NCBI GenBank assembly: GCA_008921705.1
Contig: VFFE01007126.1
Coordinates: forward strand, 124,001-188,000
DNA length: 64,000 bases
Reading direction: 5' to 3'
DNA from: Burhinus oedicnemus
Taxonomy: Eukaryota > Chordata > Aves > Charadriiformes > Burhinidae
The notes below the pieces were generated by a model that was given only the letters and a program-made list of their open reading frames with translations, searched no databases and had not been told where the DNA came from. Made by a program: the position numbers and the translations under genes. Positions 34,221 through 47,100 of this stretch are shown here, piece by piece. Each line of letters starts with the position of its first letter. Positions within the stretch are counted from its first letter, which is position 1.

Positions 34221-34937
34221 TGTCCTGGTTTGAGGTAAAACAGGACCAATTTTGTTCAGTAACTTTACTTTTTAGCTAGGCCTTTTCTAACTACTGAAAT
34301 TAACAGCATATTGTGCAGAAACTGTTTGCTCTCAGAGTGATAAGACCCATGTTTATAGCTGATGCCAAGGAATGGGATGCAGAGATGCTCTTGCTTATAC
34401 TTATTGCTATAACAACCAAGACCAGCCAACTTGGTTATTTGCCCCGTTGGAGGGTCGGAAGCAGAAAAGCATAGAGGGGTCACACTTGCAGGGAGGAGCG
34501 GACAGGACAGGTGACCCAAAACTGACCCACAGGGTATTCCATCCCATCTGCCTCATACTCAGTGTAAAAGCTGAGGGATCAAAGGATCAGCCCTCTTTCT
34601 TCAATGGCTGGCATCCAAGGAGGACTCTGTCTGTTTGCCTGCCTTTGATCCCGATCCTGCATCCAGATCTGGAATCCAGTTCCCATCCATCACTGAGTCC
34701 AGTCTGGGACTTCCCCAGTGCCTGCTGGTGACATGATCGTCATCCTGGGAGCTTGATACAGTTTTGTATATATTTCATTATTTTCTTTTTATTTTATTAT
34801 TAATATTTTCATTAAAGTAGTTTAGTTCCTCTAAACTCATAAGTCTCTTTCTCTCTCTCCAACCTCTGCTTGAAAAGAGAGGTGGGGGAGAGCATCTGTC
34901 ATCTACCTCGGTAGCCAATCCAGCCCAAATCACAACA
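34221..34937 (+). mobile_element. Solo LTR of an avian endogenous retrovirus with intact target-site duplication
   Basis: A 717-bp unit starting TGTCCTGGTTTGAGG and ending AAATCACAACA, flanked by perfect GGAAAG copies. A very A+T-rich stretch near 34760-34815 ends in the ATTAAA poly(A) signal (34811-34816), followed by a roughly 120-bp U5-like tail, which sets plus orientation. Internal ORFs (for example 34372-34731) are not retroviral proteins. A 6-bp duplication is typical of class II (beta-like, ERVK) integrations; the family assignment rests on that length alone. The unmutated duplication suggests this is younger than the LTR at 27.2 kb. Confidence 0.85.
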
Positions 34938-34943
34938 GGAAAG
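34938..34943 (+). repeat. Right target-site duplication GGAAAG of the solo LTR
   Basis: Exact copy of 34215-34220 directly after the LTR terminal ACA. Confidence 0.85.
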
Positions 34944-35838
34944 TCTGGGTATTTTCAGCTGACTGCATTAAGGGAAATGAAATGTTCTCAAAGGATATTT
35001 TTAAAACTCGTTTTCATTAAAAATAAAAACCTGTGTCATCTTTTAAAGGGCAGTGGTAGTGTGGTAGACATAACTGGTCAATAGCTGCGATGACAGTGCC
35101 TTTGTAAATCCTATGAAGCATTTAAATCAACATTAAAAAATAGCTTTATAGCAACACTTCCTACTTCTGGAAATATTAATGAGGAAGGAACTTAAAGTGC
35201 AGTTAACTGTCTGCTGGATTGTAATCGTGGAGCCAGTTCTCCTGGCACAGGAACTGATCAAACTTCTGCCAGTACTTTCTGCAGGCTTTGCAATCCCTGC
35301 AGAAAGGGTCTGCTCACCACAGTCACTCCCTGGCTTTGTCAGACAACCTGGAGACAATCCAATTCACCTAATTTCATCCATCTATAAGCTAGGGCTGCAG
35401 CTTGAGATGGTTTTGTGAACTTCTTTGTCAGTCAGTGGAAAGAAATAAGCACTTGAGGAAGGCAGTTCATCTTACTTCAGGCACTCAGTTTAAGATAAGA
35501 TGACAAATCTTATGGAAATGCTTACCTGCTTCTGACTGTAGGATCTAGATGTTTCAACTGAGCTTTAAGGGGAGAGATGAACTAGATAAGATGTGACCCT
35601 TCCCTTAATTACCTTGCAAAATGCAAGGAATCACAGGCACAAAAGGACAGCAACAGTGCCCAGCTGGACAAGTACCTTCCATCATGCCCTGGTGTCTCCT
35701 GCTAGCCCTGGGGTAAGCCCAAAAACTGAGCTACCAGTGATATTATTCCATGATGCCTACAGAGCCTTCTCTCCTATGGTTTCTGTCTTCTTGGCTAGCC
35801 TCTGACCTTTGTATCAGAGCGATTGTTCTGAAAGTCCC
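34944..35838. other. Intergenic spacer between LTR-derived blocks
   Basis: About 0.9 kb of single-copy-looking sequence, with no ORF or repeat I can name. Confidence 0.4.
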
Positions 35839-37001
35839 TGTCACAGATGGAAGTTATGATTTAGCAGCACTTCAAAATGTATTAGTGATTTGAAGTAGAT
35901 CAAGAGGTTGAATTTTAGCAGCGCTTAATCATTAGCTGATTTAAAGATTTACAAAGTGATTTACAAAGTGATTTAACTAAATAACTGAACAGTGACTTGA
36001 TTACAGATTCAAAGATAACAAGATTCACACTAATTTACTATAAGGTATCCCAAACCAATACATATACATATGAGCAAAAGCACAGATCTCAAATTAATGC
36101 ATATACATATAAACAAAGCATATAAGTGTGTGTGCAGACACACACACTCACACCCCACACACGGTTTATAACCACTGAGATCAAAGATCTCTTAATATTG
36201 CATTACTCTAACAAGCTGGCAGGTACCCCTTCTAACTCCTACGTGTGCAAGGGTAAATGGAAGAACAACCACAGCCATAGAGTTAATGTATATTTATCAT
36301 AAACGTATAAGTGGAGAGGTGGATGAAAGAGATGCTAGCCTATAGTTAAAATTTTCTTTTTTCCCGAGTTAAATACTCACAATGCATCGGCATTCCTCAA
36401 TGGGTGATAATTGAGACTTGAGAGGGATTGTCTCGCCCTGGCCTTCTAGTCCTCCAGGTGTTTGACTGAGGCGGTGTCCCAGCTCAGGGGAGGTACTGGC
36501 CACAACCCGCTGCAATCCAGAAGAGCTCAAAGGGTCTTTACTAGAATTGCTACTTATAGGATCCGAGATAATTGACTTCCGTTAAGTACTTTTCCGGTCC
36601 GGCCCAGCTTGGACAATGGAGTAGTCCAATACTTTCCATCAGTTATGAAAGAGCCCAGGACTTGTTAGGACTTGTGGTCCTGGTACCCCCCTCTCTGTGG
36701 CCACAATCTATATGTTGTCAGGAGTGATCAATTATAGTTATTATCTTCAAACGGTAGGAGCCATGGGAACCAGGTACACTAAGGGATTGCTGTAGTGTTC
36801 TAGTCTCCACCCTTTCTTTCTTTCATGTATCATTCTGGTCATTGTATTATTATCTGGCCCAGGTGGGGAGGAAATTGCACCAAATACCGAGAGGCCTAAG
36901 GCCCTCCCCTTAGGAACTGCACCACCACAGTCCCTCACTGAAATACAGTACCTTGCAGAAGGAGCCCTGCATGGCTAGCTGGTTCCCTTGCCTAAGCCAC
37001 A
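35839..37001 (-). mobile_element. Probable LTR-derived block, boundaries uncertain
   Basis: Read on the minus strand, the block opens TGTGGCTTAGGCAAGGGAAC and contains a TATA-like CTATAAGTAG (near 36555) followed by a G+C-rich R/U5-like stretch. The far end reads CATCTGTGACA, so TG...CA ends exist at 37001 and 35839. At about 1.16 kb it is long for one LTR and no target-site duplication is visible (AGTCCC against ACCTAA), so it may be two adjacent fragments or an LTR with flanking sequence. Low-complexity pieces inside include a tandem TTTACAAAGTGA (35950-35975) and a CA-rich tract (36126-36162). Confidence 0.4.
36126..36162 (+). repeat. TG/CA-rich microsatellite
   Basis: Short TG run followed by interrupted CA repeats, inside the probable LTR-derived block. 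Confidence 0.7.
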
Positions 37002-39737
37002 ACCTAAATGACTGTTGTGGTGTTAAAAAGTGCTGATACCTTTTTCTTAACAAACTGATTTTCTTTGAATTTGGATCTTACGTGTAAATAACTTTAAATG
37101 TGAGAAATGTGAGTGCTGACTGAAGCGTCTTCTCACCTTTGACCATCCAGAAGTTCCTTCCACTTACGGTTTTCCTGTGCAAGTACACAACGTAGCTTTC
37201 TCATGTTCAGGCTTTCCTAGGCAACACCTGTCTTCGTGAAGACAGGATCACTCTGAGATCACTACCTGGCCAAAATCAGGGTGGGATTCAAAAGCCACTA
37301 GGGAGAACATGACGGAAACATGAATATACACCCACATATGTATACCTCATCGTTTAAACCTTGTTTGATTTACTGTAAAACAGGGTAAAAGTTAATTTCA
37401 GGAGGTCTAAGTGAAATTCTGTGTCTACAGAAAAAATCTGAAATGCTGCTCTGTAAACACGCAAATGAAAAAATAGACTGATTTTTTTTTTTTTTTTATT
37501 GCTTGATGGTCTAAAAACATAAATAATCTGATGTGATTTTGTGAGTTCAAATATGCATTTTTCAGAATGAAAGAAAAGGGAAATATCTGAGCAGTCTTCT
37601 TCTGGTTCTAGCTTCTATCCTAGTGTTTTGTCTGAATTTCTTTTTCAGATTGAATGTTGTGTTCCTACACAAGCCACCCAACTCACTCCAAGCAAAAAGG
37701 TCACATCCCACAGAACCATCTCTACTATTATTCTATAGCTGGTCTCCGCCAAATGCCAACATGGCACAGCAGGAACACAAAAGCATGTTTCACCTAGGAC
37801 TTGATGTCCAGATTTACAGCAGAGCAGACTGAGCAGACTTACGTTCATGAGCAAAGACAGCAAGTCAGAAAAAAGATCTTGAACATGCCCCAAAGAGTTA
37901 TGTCTCTTTATAGTGTATTGGTTGCATATATGCTCTATCAGACCTCAGAACTAAATGTGTATATGTGCATCACAATTGTCACTTTTTGCCTGCTCATACA
38001 TATGTCCAGAACCCACGTCAATGTTTTCCTTATACATACATTGTATATGAATGGGCAAATTATTCAATATCATTGTTGTTTATAACTGAAGTTTATAGCT
38101 AGATTAGCAAAATGTTTTCCTCCTCATGTAACTTTCCCCTTTCTGTGCTTAGATGGTGGGTGACTTCCATTCTTCTGATCTATAATGAAGTCTTAATTAC
38201 TTTAACAGCTTTTTCCTATCAACATATTACATTATTGTACGATTATTTCATTTGCTCTAAACCTGTACCTCGCTGGGGTCCAGAAACATGAGCACTTTCG
38301 CATGTTTGAGTGTGCACTGTGGAGCAGGGCAGAATAAGAGGACGAGAACAACCCCAATTTTCTGCTCTATTTCAGAAAGTGTTGGTGTCCTTTCATCCCC
38401 TCTTTCTGCTGACTGGTAAGAAACAATGATAACCCTCTAAACAGATTGGAAAGTTGATTGTACTGCATTAAATATACCCTTCCTACCCCAGCTGCAGTTG
38501 TACCTGCAGCTAAATACTTGAACCATCTGTCCTACATTGACTAAGAAAATTAAGACATGAAAAGACATGTTGACAACATCAGCAGCTGCTCGTAGTGGGC
38601 CATTTGTTTGCAATTGCTGACTGTTCTTGAAAGATGTGCAAATCCTGGCATTTTCACTAGTACAACCACCATTCAGGAATAGGTACCAAACACATTTCTA
38701 GCTATTATTACATTTTGCCATGTATTAGATCTAGGCTGTTGGGTATCTGGTCTGGAAGTCTGGTCTCAGAAGTCTGAAATATGTGGGTGAGAGCTGCTAA
38801 ATGTCATCTTCACAGCCTGTGATGCAGTGGTATCTGTGCTCTCAGCAAACCATTTGTACAGCAGATTGTCACTCTATTACCTGGAATAGATATATTTGTT
38901 ACATGCAACTCACCTGCAATACCCTGAGAAGATGGTATTTGCATGGACGATGTCATAAATGATAGCAAAGCAAAACAATTACTGGAGAAATCGCTTCCAA
39001 GTTCATACCTCTAACTTAAAAGAAAAATGTTTAGGAGAGATGCTGGAAATATTTCATTAAGGGAGATTTTGGAGTAACAACTCAAAGTCATAAGAGCTAC
39101 ATGTTGTTCTGGTGTTTGAAGAATCTGAACATTTTTCTGTAGATCTGCTATCTTACCGAGATCTGCTATCCATACCAGGGAGTCAACCCAAGTTTCTGTT
39201 GAAGTCATGCACCAAAGTTGTCCTTGGAGCCACACCATGCTGATCAGCTGGAGTGAAAAAAATCTTCAACAGGTTCAGGGGAGAGGGACAATCAGATTCC
39301 TAATCTTCACCCAAAAAAAGAATGTATAGAGATGTGCAGTGACCCTATTTCACCTGCACAGAGAGAAGATCATCTGTGATTAATGAATGCCACATTTAGC
39401 AATAGTTACTTCAAAACTCTCCATTTTTGAGACTTTAATGGAACAGATACTGCAAATAAAACATTTTACATTATACCAAACAGGCCAGCTAAGGCTGAAT
39501 TATTTTTTAAAGGTGAACACTCCACGAGTGTCATACATTAAGTTACTGTCTTAGAGGCCATAGACCCTTAACAACAAATTCTCACATAACCATTTCAAAC
39601 AGTGCTGCCAGGCTTGCAGCCTTCTTCAAAATAGTATGGTTACTACAAGGTGTGCCATGGTTTCAGGATAAACTGAAAGTTCTGAAGCATCAGGGTATTA
39701 CATATCCTAGGCCTTATCACTCTGATCAGAGAAAGTT
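37002..39737. other. Intergenic sequence, no gene seen
   Basis: A+T-rich. A T16 run lies at 37482-37497. ORFs up to 94 codons (37801-38085) run through A+T-rich sequence and resemble no family. Confidence 0.45.
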
Positions 39738-40575
39738 CACAGAATCACAGAATGGCTAAGGTGGAAAGGGACTGCTGGAGGTCACCTGGTTCAACCCCCT
39801 GCTCAAGCAGGGCCATCTAGCCCCAGTTGCCCAGGACTGTGTCCAGACGGCTTTTGAGCATCTCCATAGATGGAGACTCCACCACCTCCCTGGGCAACCT
39901 GTGCCAGTGCTCAGTCACCCTCACACTGAAAAAGTGTTCCCGGATGTTCAGAGGGAACCTCCCGTGTTCCAAAGTGTGCCCGTTGTCTCTGGTCCTGTCA
40001 CAGAAAAGAGCCTGGCTCCGTCCTCTTTGCACCCTCACTTCAGGTATTTATATACACTGATGAGATCCCTCTGAGCCTTCTCTTCTCCAGGTTGGACAGT
40101 CACAGCTCTCTCAGACTTTCCCCACAGGAGAGATGGTCCAGTCCCTCCAGCATCTTAGTTGCCCTTCGCTGGACTCTCTCCAGTATGTCCATGCCTCTCT
40201 TGTGCTGAGGAGCCCAGACCTGGACCCAGTACTCCAGGCGTGGCCTCACCAGTGCTGAGAAGAGGGCAGGATCACCTCCCTGTGCAACTGGCAACACTCA
40301 TCCTGATGCAGCCCAACATACCATTAACCTTCTTTGCTGCTAGGGCACATTGTTGGCTCATGTTCAAGTTGGTGACCACCAGGACCCTCCAGGTCTTTTT
40401 CTGCAAAGCTGGTTTCCACCTGGGTGGCCCCCAGCCTGTACTGGTGCATGAGGTTGTGCAAGACTTGGCAGTTCTCCTTTTTGAACTTCACAATGTTCCT
40501 GTCAGCCCATTTCTCCAGCCTGTCAAGGTCCCTCTGGATGGCAGCATGGCCCTCTGGTGTTACTGGTTTTCCTTC
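39738..40575 (-). mobile_element. CR1 LINE, 5'-truncated, minus orientation
   Basis: The left edge reads CACAGAATCACAGAATGG, the reverse complement of the terminal ATTCTGTG-type octamers that end CR1 elements. Minus-strand reading frames give pieces of the CR1 reverse transcriptase C-terminal region: AAIQRDLDRLEKWADRNIVK (from the 40324-40653 frame), [20 protein letters not shown] and [19 protein letters not shown] (40100-40297 frame), and FFSVRVTEHWHRLPREVVES (39817-40038 frame). The pieces are in different frames with segments missing between them, so the copy is dead. The 5' limit is approximate: similarity fades near 40575. CR1 is the dominant LINE of birds and is normally 5'-truncated without target-site duplications. 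The 193-codon plus-strand ORF over it is antisense noise. Confidence 0.93.
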
Positions 40576-43500
40576 CCTCATAAAGAGGGAGAACTCCATC
40601 TCTGTCACCATGTCACTGCACGTAGCACACGTCTCTTTAACCTGCACATACAAGTGTGTGGCGGGATGCCTGTGTTCACGTGGAGCCTCACAATTGCTGC
40701 CAGACTTGGTGCAAAGGTCTTTCCAGACAGAGGCCTTTAAGATTTTATTTTGCAGGACTTCACCACCCCAAAAAGCCTGTGAACATCAGTGGGAGTTCTG
40801 CATGCTGTGTGCTTGAAGGTCAGGATTCATATAAATAAATATGAGCAAAACCAACGACCTACATACAGGCTAAGTGTTTGTCTTCAGTACGCTGGTTGAG
40901 GGGAGATGGCTGGATGAGTCCTGGATCTATGCTGTGTTTTGATCCCATGGAAATCAGAATTTGAGAGGAAAGATACCCAAGTTTTGTCCTAGCTCCATAA
41001 CAGGAGTGAACATCTGGGCTCAAAGTAGACATTCTCTCAGGTCTTGCTGTTTAGATGTAACTGGAGTAAGCTCCATATGAACAGTGTGATTTAAGCCACC
41101 AAATAACTTACTAATTCTGCATTTGGATTATACACTTCACTCTAATGATGAGAGCTTTCTGTCTTCTGCCAGCTAATAAATAAAGCTCCCCTACATTTAA
41201 CACATTGAGTGGCTCTGAACAAGCAGTTCAGAGTCCCAAAGGATTTGAAAGCTGGCTGGAAGAATGTCCTGCCCTGCAGGACACAACCCAGCTCCTGAAT
41301 GGATGCAATGCATGTTTGGCTCCCGCCAGCTCCAGGAGTTGTTTGGGGAAAAAATGATGAAGGCAATTACAAAGGATGAAATAAGAATGCCACCAAATTT
41401 CCTTTTTTTCTGACTCCAGAGAAAACTCCCAGTCTGTTTCTGTGTGTTGACATGGACACCCTATGCATGCCTGGGTCACAACAGCTTCCTCTGGATGAGG
41501 GTCTTTTCAGGACACAGATCAGAGGCCCCACAGCTCTGTCCACAGGCAGCCCCCAACTCTCCTTCCACTGCGTGAGTTTGCAGAGAGGTGCAGGAACGCA
41601 GCCTGTCCTGCAGTGGCTACCACCAGTGGGAGACTGGCCATGCTGGTACCTCATGGGGAGTGACCCAGAGGCCTCCTTCTGCTAGCTGTGAAAATCTCTG
41701 TCTGTAAGGCTTCCACCATTTCTGAGACAACTGCAAGTTTCCTCTTCAAATTATTATCTGCTCTATGTTTTTCTTGATGTTCATTTTCCTTTCCTAAGCA
41801 GCATGTTGGACTGTTGACTTCCTTTGCTTGTGAAAAATCAAATGTAGTATGTTATTGACAGACTGCTTGAAGAAATGGTTTCAGATTAATTTTCTGTTTA
41901 ACAGGGCCTCTCAGCCTTTCAAAATTCATTAATAAGGCTACTCCAACCTATTGTGTTTTCCCAGACTTAAGCTCTTTTCATTAGCTGCAAATAGTGTCAG
42001 TATATGAGTACATGAGACTTTTTGACTTTGTCCAGGATTTGGAGGGGTGGGTGAAATGGCAAGCCAGTACTACCCAGTAGCACACAACAGCCACAGACCA
42101 AGAAATCTGAGTGTATGCAGCAATATTATTTGCCTGAAGAGCCATCCTAGCACTTCCAAGAAAAACGCCTTTCAGAGCGTAGAAGAACCTAAGCAGAAGG
42201 CAAAGGGTTGAGCTATTTGGTTAACACAGCAGTGGCGGGAGACCAGGTAAATCACCAAAGCACTGGCTTCGTCACACACATCTGTAGGCCTCCTGCTTGC
42301 TCGGTGCACTGAACACTGCACAACATCATTTGTACAACTTATTTCTGTCCAGCTGAAAAAAAAGGGACAGTTCTACTCCTCAAGAGCTAAAATCTAGATG
42401 AACAATGCAAGAAAGCCCTTCTGAAGCCAGAACCAGAGGAGCCCTGGTAGCTAGGAGAGTTGTAATAGCCATGAGCTTTTAAGACCTGTCATATATGTAT
42501 TAATATGAATTTCCACAAAGCGATCCCCCTTCCAGTTGCTACCCATCTGGTGTTTCTGGTTAACTGAGAAGGTACAGTTGCAGCACAATCACTGAGGAAA
42601 TGCAAAAAGGCCTAGATTTAAACACTGTGGGATTTTAGCTGCAACTCAGTGGAAGTCATGATTTATGCAGGATCTGTAGACTACCTCAGCTGGGTGGTGA
42701 AAGTCTTGGCCACTCCATTGCCCCAGCCAAAGAGCTCATGAAAGACCTTGGTAACAGCAGGGCATCAGTCCTCTGTGAGAGGCAGGAACCTCAGCATCCC
42801 CTGGCAGCATCTTTGTGGCACTGGATGTCTCACTGCAATAGTGGAAGAAATCCCAGATTTAGTCCCTTGCTAGGAGAGGACGTCCTTCTTCAGCAACTTG
42901 CAGAATGGCTCCAGTCCAAAGCAAAGATCTCTGTTGTACCTGAGGTCTGTTTCCAAGCTTTCCTCTGCTGCTGCAGTGATTAAAACTGGCCTTTTTGTTG
43001 CCAAACATTTAAATTATGCTATATACTCCAAAAGTGAGACACAAATCAGAAATTTTTCTTCGTTCGTCCATACTGGCATGTTCTACTGTATGCAATGGCA
43101 AGTATTTTCCATGGAATGTTTTCCCATAAAATCAAAAAAAAAAAAAAAAAAAAAAAAGAGGGAATTTGGTTACAAAGGATAATGGGCTCTGCTGCATTTT
43201 GGGAATAGCCTCAATATGGGTTGTGCATATTAAATGTAACTGTAGCATTGAAAAAGAAGAGTACATTTAACATTCTGCAGTCCAGGGCTAGCGGACAGAC
43301 AAGGGAATGGCCAGGGACTAACTGACCCCAAGTGTAAGTGAATAGCTTAGGCTTTTTAATAATGTAGATGATGCTGTCAATTTTCCCAATTTTAATGCAA
43401 GTCTCAAGATTTGATTTTATTCATAAAGATCTATCTTTTGAAAACAAGCAAATACACAGCATTCTGACTTTTTTTTTTCTTCTTATGGCACTACAAAACC

Positions 43501-43809
43501 TTTTCCCATGAAAAGTTTAGGAATTGCTTTTATAAAAGAGTACCTGAGAAAAATTCACTTAAAAAGCAGAAGGCAGAGGAAGAAAAAAAAACCCCTCAGT
43601 TTATAACTGTCACTGTCCTGATTTTGTGGAGCTTAACTTAAACTTTCCAGCACTTAGGTCTTGCACAGGAATTTGTGCTTATTTGCAACATGTGCTTACA
43701 TTTATGCATCGGAAAAGCATTGTGCTGTCCATTCCGATTTACTCAAATCTTGGCTTTGCGAGGTTGATGAAACCCAAGTGCCTGGGCTGAGGAGGCACCA
43801 GTGCTTGAT
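40576..43809. other. Intergenic sequence, no gene seen
   Basis: Single-copy-looking, with an A24 run at 43134-43157. The stretch 41860-42000 is rich in TTAAT/ATTA-type motifs (for example TTCATTAATAAGG) and could be conserved non-coding sequence. No coding exon recognised. Confidence 0.4.
43134..43157 (+). repeat. A24 homopolymer
   Basis: Twenty-four uninterrupted adenines. No retroposed gene body is recognisable upstream (no spliced-exon ORF, no poly(A) signal in place), so I do not call a processed pseudogene. Confidence 0.85.
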
Positions 43810-44110
43810 ACTTCCAGCCATGGCGAGGAGTGGTGACCCACACTGGTGCAGCCAAGCAGCGCTGCGACACGCAGGGCTGGGGCTGCTGCGTTCTGCACTC
43901 TGCGGTTATCACAGAGGCCTCTTAAGCCTAACTTCACATGACTTTGTAGCTGCCGTCAGCCAAGCCATCCCGTTCTCTCGCGGGAGCAACTCTTGATCGT
44001 ACTCTTTAACCTCAACCCAAAAAGTCATTTCGATATTTGGCCAGAAGAGGGCAATATTACGTCACCTAAAGCACTCAAAGGCCGCGTTAATTCCTCAGAG
44101 GCCAGAAATT
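43810..44110. promoter_or_regulatory. CpG-enriched patch with CTCF-like and CRE-like motifs
   Basis: Within A+T-rich, CpG-poor surroundings this 300-bp patch carries about a dozen CG dinucleotides. TGGCCAGAAGAGGGCAATA at 44038-44056 fits the CTCF core well apart from one core position, and TTACGTCA at 44057-44064 is a near-consensus CRE directly beside it. The combination suggests an insulator, enhancer or minor promoter. The motif reading is direct; function is inference. Confidence 0.4.
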
Positions 44111-47100
44111 CATGCTATGAAATAAAGGAGGGGGGGAAATTATGTTTTCTATCAATACAACGTGGCATTTCTGATCCCTTTTATAACTATATTGTATTTC
44201 GCTGCTTTATATAGTTTGTGAGCATGTCCCGTTAGAGCCCTGCTCACCAGAAGACCTCTGAGCCTCCTGGCTGCAAGCCTGCTGAAGCTTCCACCTGAAG
44301 GTCTGAAGTGCGGTGATTTATCCTCAGAGAGCAGGAGTCGATTTAAAGCATATGTGTAAATATACTTGAAGAAAGGTAGAAACAAGAAAACAAATTTATT
44401 TTAGGTTTTTGAAAGTTCAGAAAAGGGAAAACAGCTGCGTAGAGGGGTTCAGCTCTCACACTGCTGCACTGGCACCGCAGACTGCCTGTGTGTGAGACCA
44501 TGGCCGTGTGCATGCAGCCAGCACAGCGTCCTCTCCATCCTCCCCGCTTTTGCTTTCTGCCTCCTCGTCTTTCTGCCCTCCATTCCCAACCAGCATGTCC
44601 TGCTGGTGTTCCTGGCACAGACTTGTGCACGCCCTGGGGGCATCTGCCTCTATTTCCCCTCTGCATCCAGTTTAAGCACTTCTAGTGGTGCCACGCTCTG
44701 CTTCTCCGTTTTCCCTGTGAACTTTAAACCTGTGGACACAGGGGGAGTTTATTGCTCTGTGCGTCTCCCTGCCCCTTCTTCTGCCTCCCTGCATCAAAGT
44801 TTTGGGAGAAATGTCTCCCTCACCCACCCTGAGGAACAGGGTCTGAGCTGCAAAACCACCCTGGGGGGTGTCCTCTTCAAGGTTTTTCTCGAACCCTCTG
44901 GGTGGTATCAATGCACCATTTTATGAGAACTGGTGGCAGCTTAGAAACTGTCTCAAGTCACTGAATTAGGCAAGTGAGTAAAGTAATTTCTATTCCTGTT
45001 CTCGGTGCTTTTCCTGTGCGATGAGGGCCAAGGGGAGGTTCCCAAGGTGGAACTGGGAGTCAGAAAGGCAGTCAAATGGCACAGATGAGCACAGACGCTC
45101 TGCAATATGAGGTGGAAACACCTCATATTCAGCGAACTTTTGCCAAATCTGGGGCAAGTTTCCTGGCAGACTGTGCCAGGGTTTCGGTCTAACATTCACC
45201 CACCATACATGATCTTTATCAAGAAGATCACCCCAGGGCAGTGCAGACAGACAGCATCCTCCAAACAATTTACTGGTTTCAGTCTGTCTATTTTTTTTCA
45301 TATCAAAAAGTCAAATCTTGCACAATTTGACATTTCCTACAGAAATCTTGCTTGCTGACTAACTATAAGCAAAATACCATGGCTAGATTCTTCTAAAAAA
45401 AGTTTCATATGACCTTTAGTTGTCCTGAATAGCAAGAGATCAAGTAGCTTACTCCTGCAAAAACACTGTACACCACAACAGCCATGGCTTGAGTAATTAG
45501 CAGTTTGTGTGCTTCAAAGAGCTGAAAAGAGCTTTATAAACACTAAATAATGAAGCACATCAGCTCTACTGGTTAACATAGCCAAGGAAAAGGAAGGCTC
45601 AGCTGACACACCACAGAAATTCACTTCTGGAGAGCACACCATGCACCAACTGCACAGTGGTTCAAGACAAAGACACAAAAACACTGTCAGCCCTGAAAAA
45701 TTAAGAGGGACTTTAGATAGCCCAAACACATGTAATTTGACCTAGATATTCTTTTGAATTGCTTCTTGGATTTTTAACTACTGTAAAACCAAGGACCTAC
45801 TCACTCACATCCCACCAGACTGACCAAAGGAGTCATTGTGGGATCCTGGCTTACATGAAGGAGAGCTGCCTATTGTGTCACCAGCTGCCACAGCATCTCA
45901 GCAACCATACAGGGCTCTGCTAATCCGTGAGCTCTCACAAGGTCTCAGCACAGGCAATAAGGCTGCTGCCCAGAACTTGGGAAAGCAGTGTCAGCCAACA
46001 TTTCCTTAACTGTAGTACTTGTCACAGAATAATGCTACGGAATTTAAACTGTCAGTGAAGTCAGGTCACACCATCAGCAGTTGTCCCATTGTTTCTCCAG
46101 TACTCATGGGAATGCTTTCATAAACAACAATGATGTTGCTGTATTTATGCATTCGTACCTGCATAAAAAAGGACTCAGGCAGTGTGGGCTAGTTATAAAG
46201 CACATTAACAGAAATCAGGGCATATCCCTGGCAAGGTTTGTACTACCAGAAAACTCAAAGCAATCGCAACAAAGCCTGGTCTTACCTTCCACATGTAAGG
46301 AGGGTGTGAAAGCTCTGAACAGGAACTTGACAGCATTCTCATGGCAACACGTGTGGATTAGAGTGCCCGAGAGGCAACCTCACCTAAAAATGGTGCTGTC
46401 AGCAGCAGCACAGCAGTGTCGAGTGCTAGTCATGGCTATTGAAGGGTGAACAGTCTGCTGGTCATTCTGGTGCACAAGCCCACACAACTCATACATCCTT
46501 CATCATTTCTCCTCTACCAAGATTTGCAGGTTCCTGGACTCATGCTGTTACTACACAGCCATATAAAAATGTTCATTCTGTTGGTGAGAAAAAACCACAT
46601 TCACCAGGCAGAGCTAGTAAGTTGTTCTCTCATTTATTTTTTACTTCCTTCTTCTTAGGAGCAGGAAGCATAATACAACTACGGTGTCTGTCCACCTGTC
46701 AATCCTCTCACTTCTAGTGACGTCTAATATTCTTGGTCAATTGTACTCATAACTGAGAAAGGTAAAGGTCTCAAAGATTTTACATCACTGCAGTTTGCAC
46801 AAGAACTGTGGTGTGACTAGAGGGAAAAGACCCCAGCCAATGCTCCGGCAGAGGAAAGGCAGCACCCAGCAGCTCCTGACCAGGCAAAGGCACTGCTCTT
46901 CCCCAGCAGGCAGGGACTCAGTGCAGCAATAACATGGAGAAGGACACTAGTGGATGTGGAAGATTGGAAGACCTAGATCACATCTCCATTGGAAAGCAAT
47001 CTTAGTGTTATTTATAAAACTTTACTATCCTCAGAGACACTGTCCTTTTCGCCTTTGACTAGTACAATTTACACATTTTTATGGGTTTCTTGCATTTTGC

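Noticed and set aside
34372..34731. 119-codon ORF in the 34 kb LTR
   Set aside because: Lies inside the LTR and is not a retroviral protein; chance ORF.
40159..40740. 193-codon plus-strand ORF
   Set aside because: It runs antisense across the CR1 fragment and its neighbour; the real similarity is to reverse transcriptase on the minus strand.
43134..43157. Poly(A) tract as the tail of a processed pseudogene
   Set aside because: No gene-derived sequence or flanking duplication is visible next to it.
44492..44926. 144-codon plus-strand ORF with hydrophobic, cysteine-containing stretches
   Set aside because: Two other frames in the same patch are equally open and the peptide resembles no family; composition explains the lack of stops.
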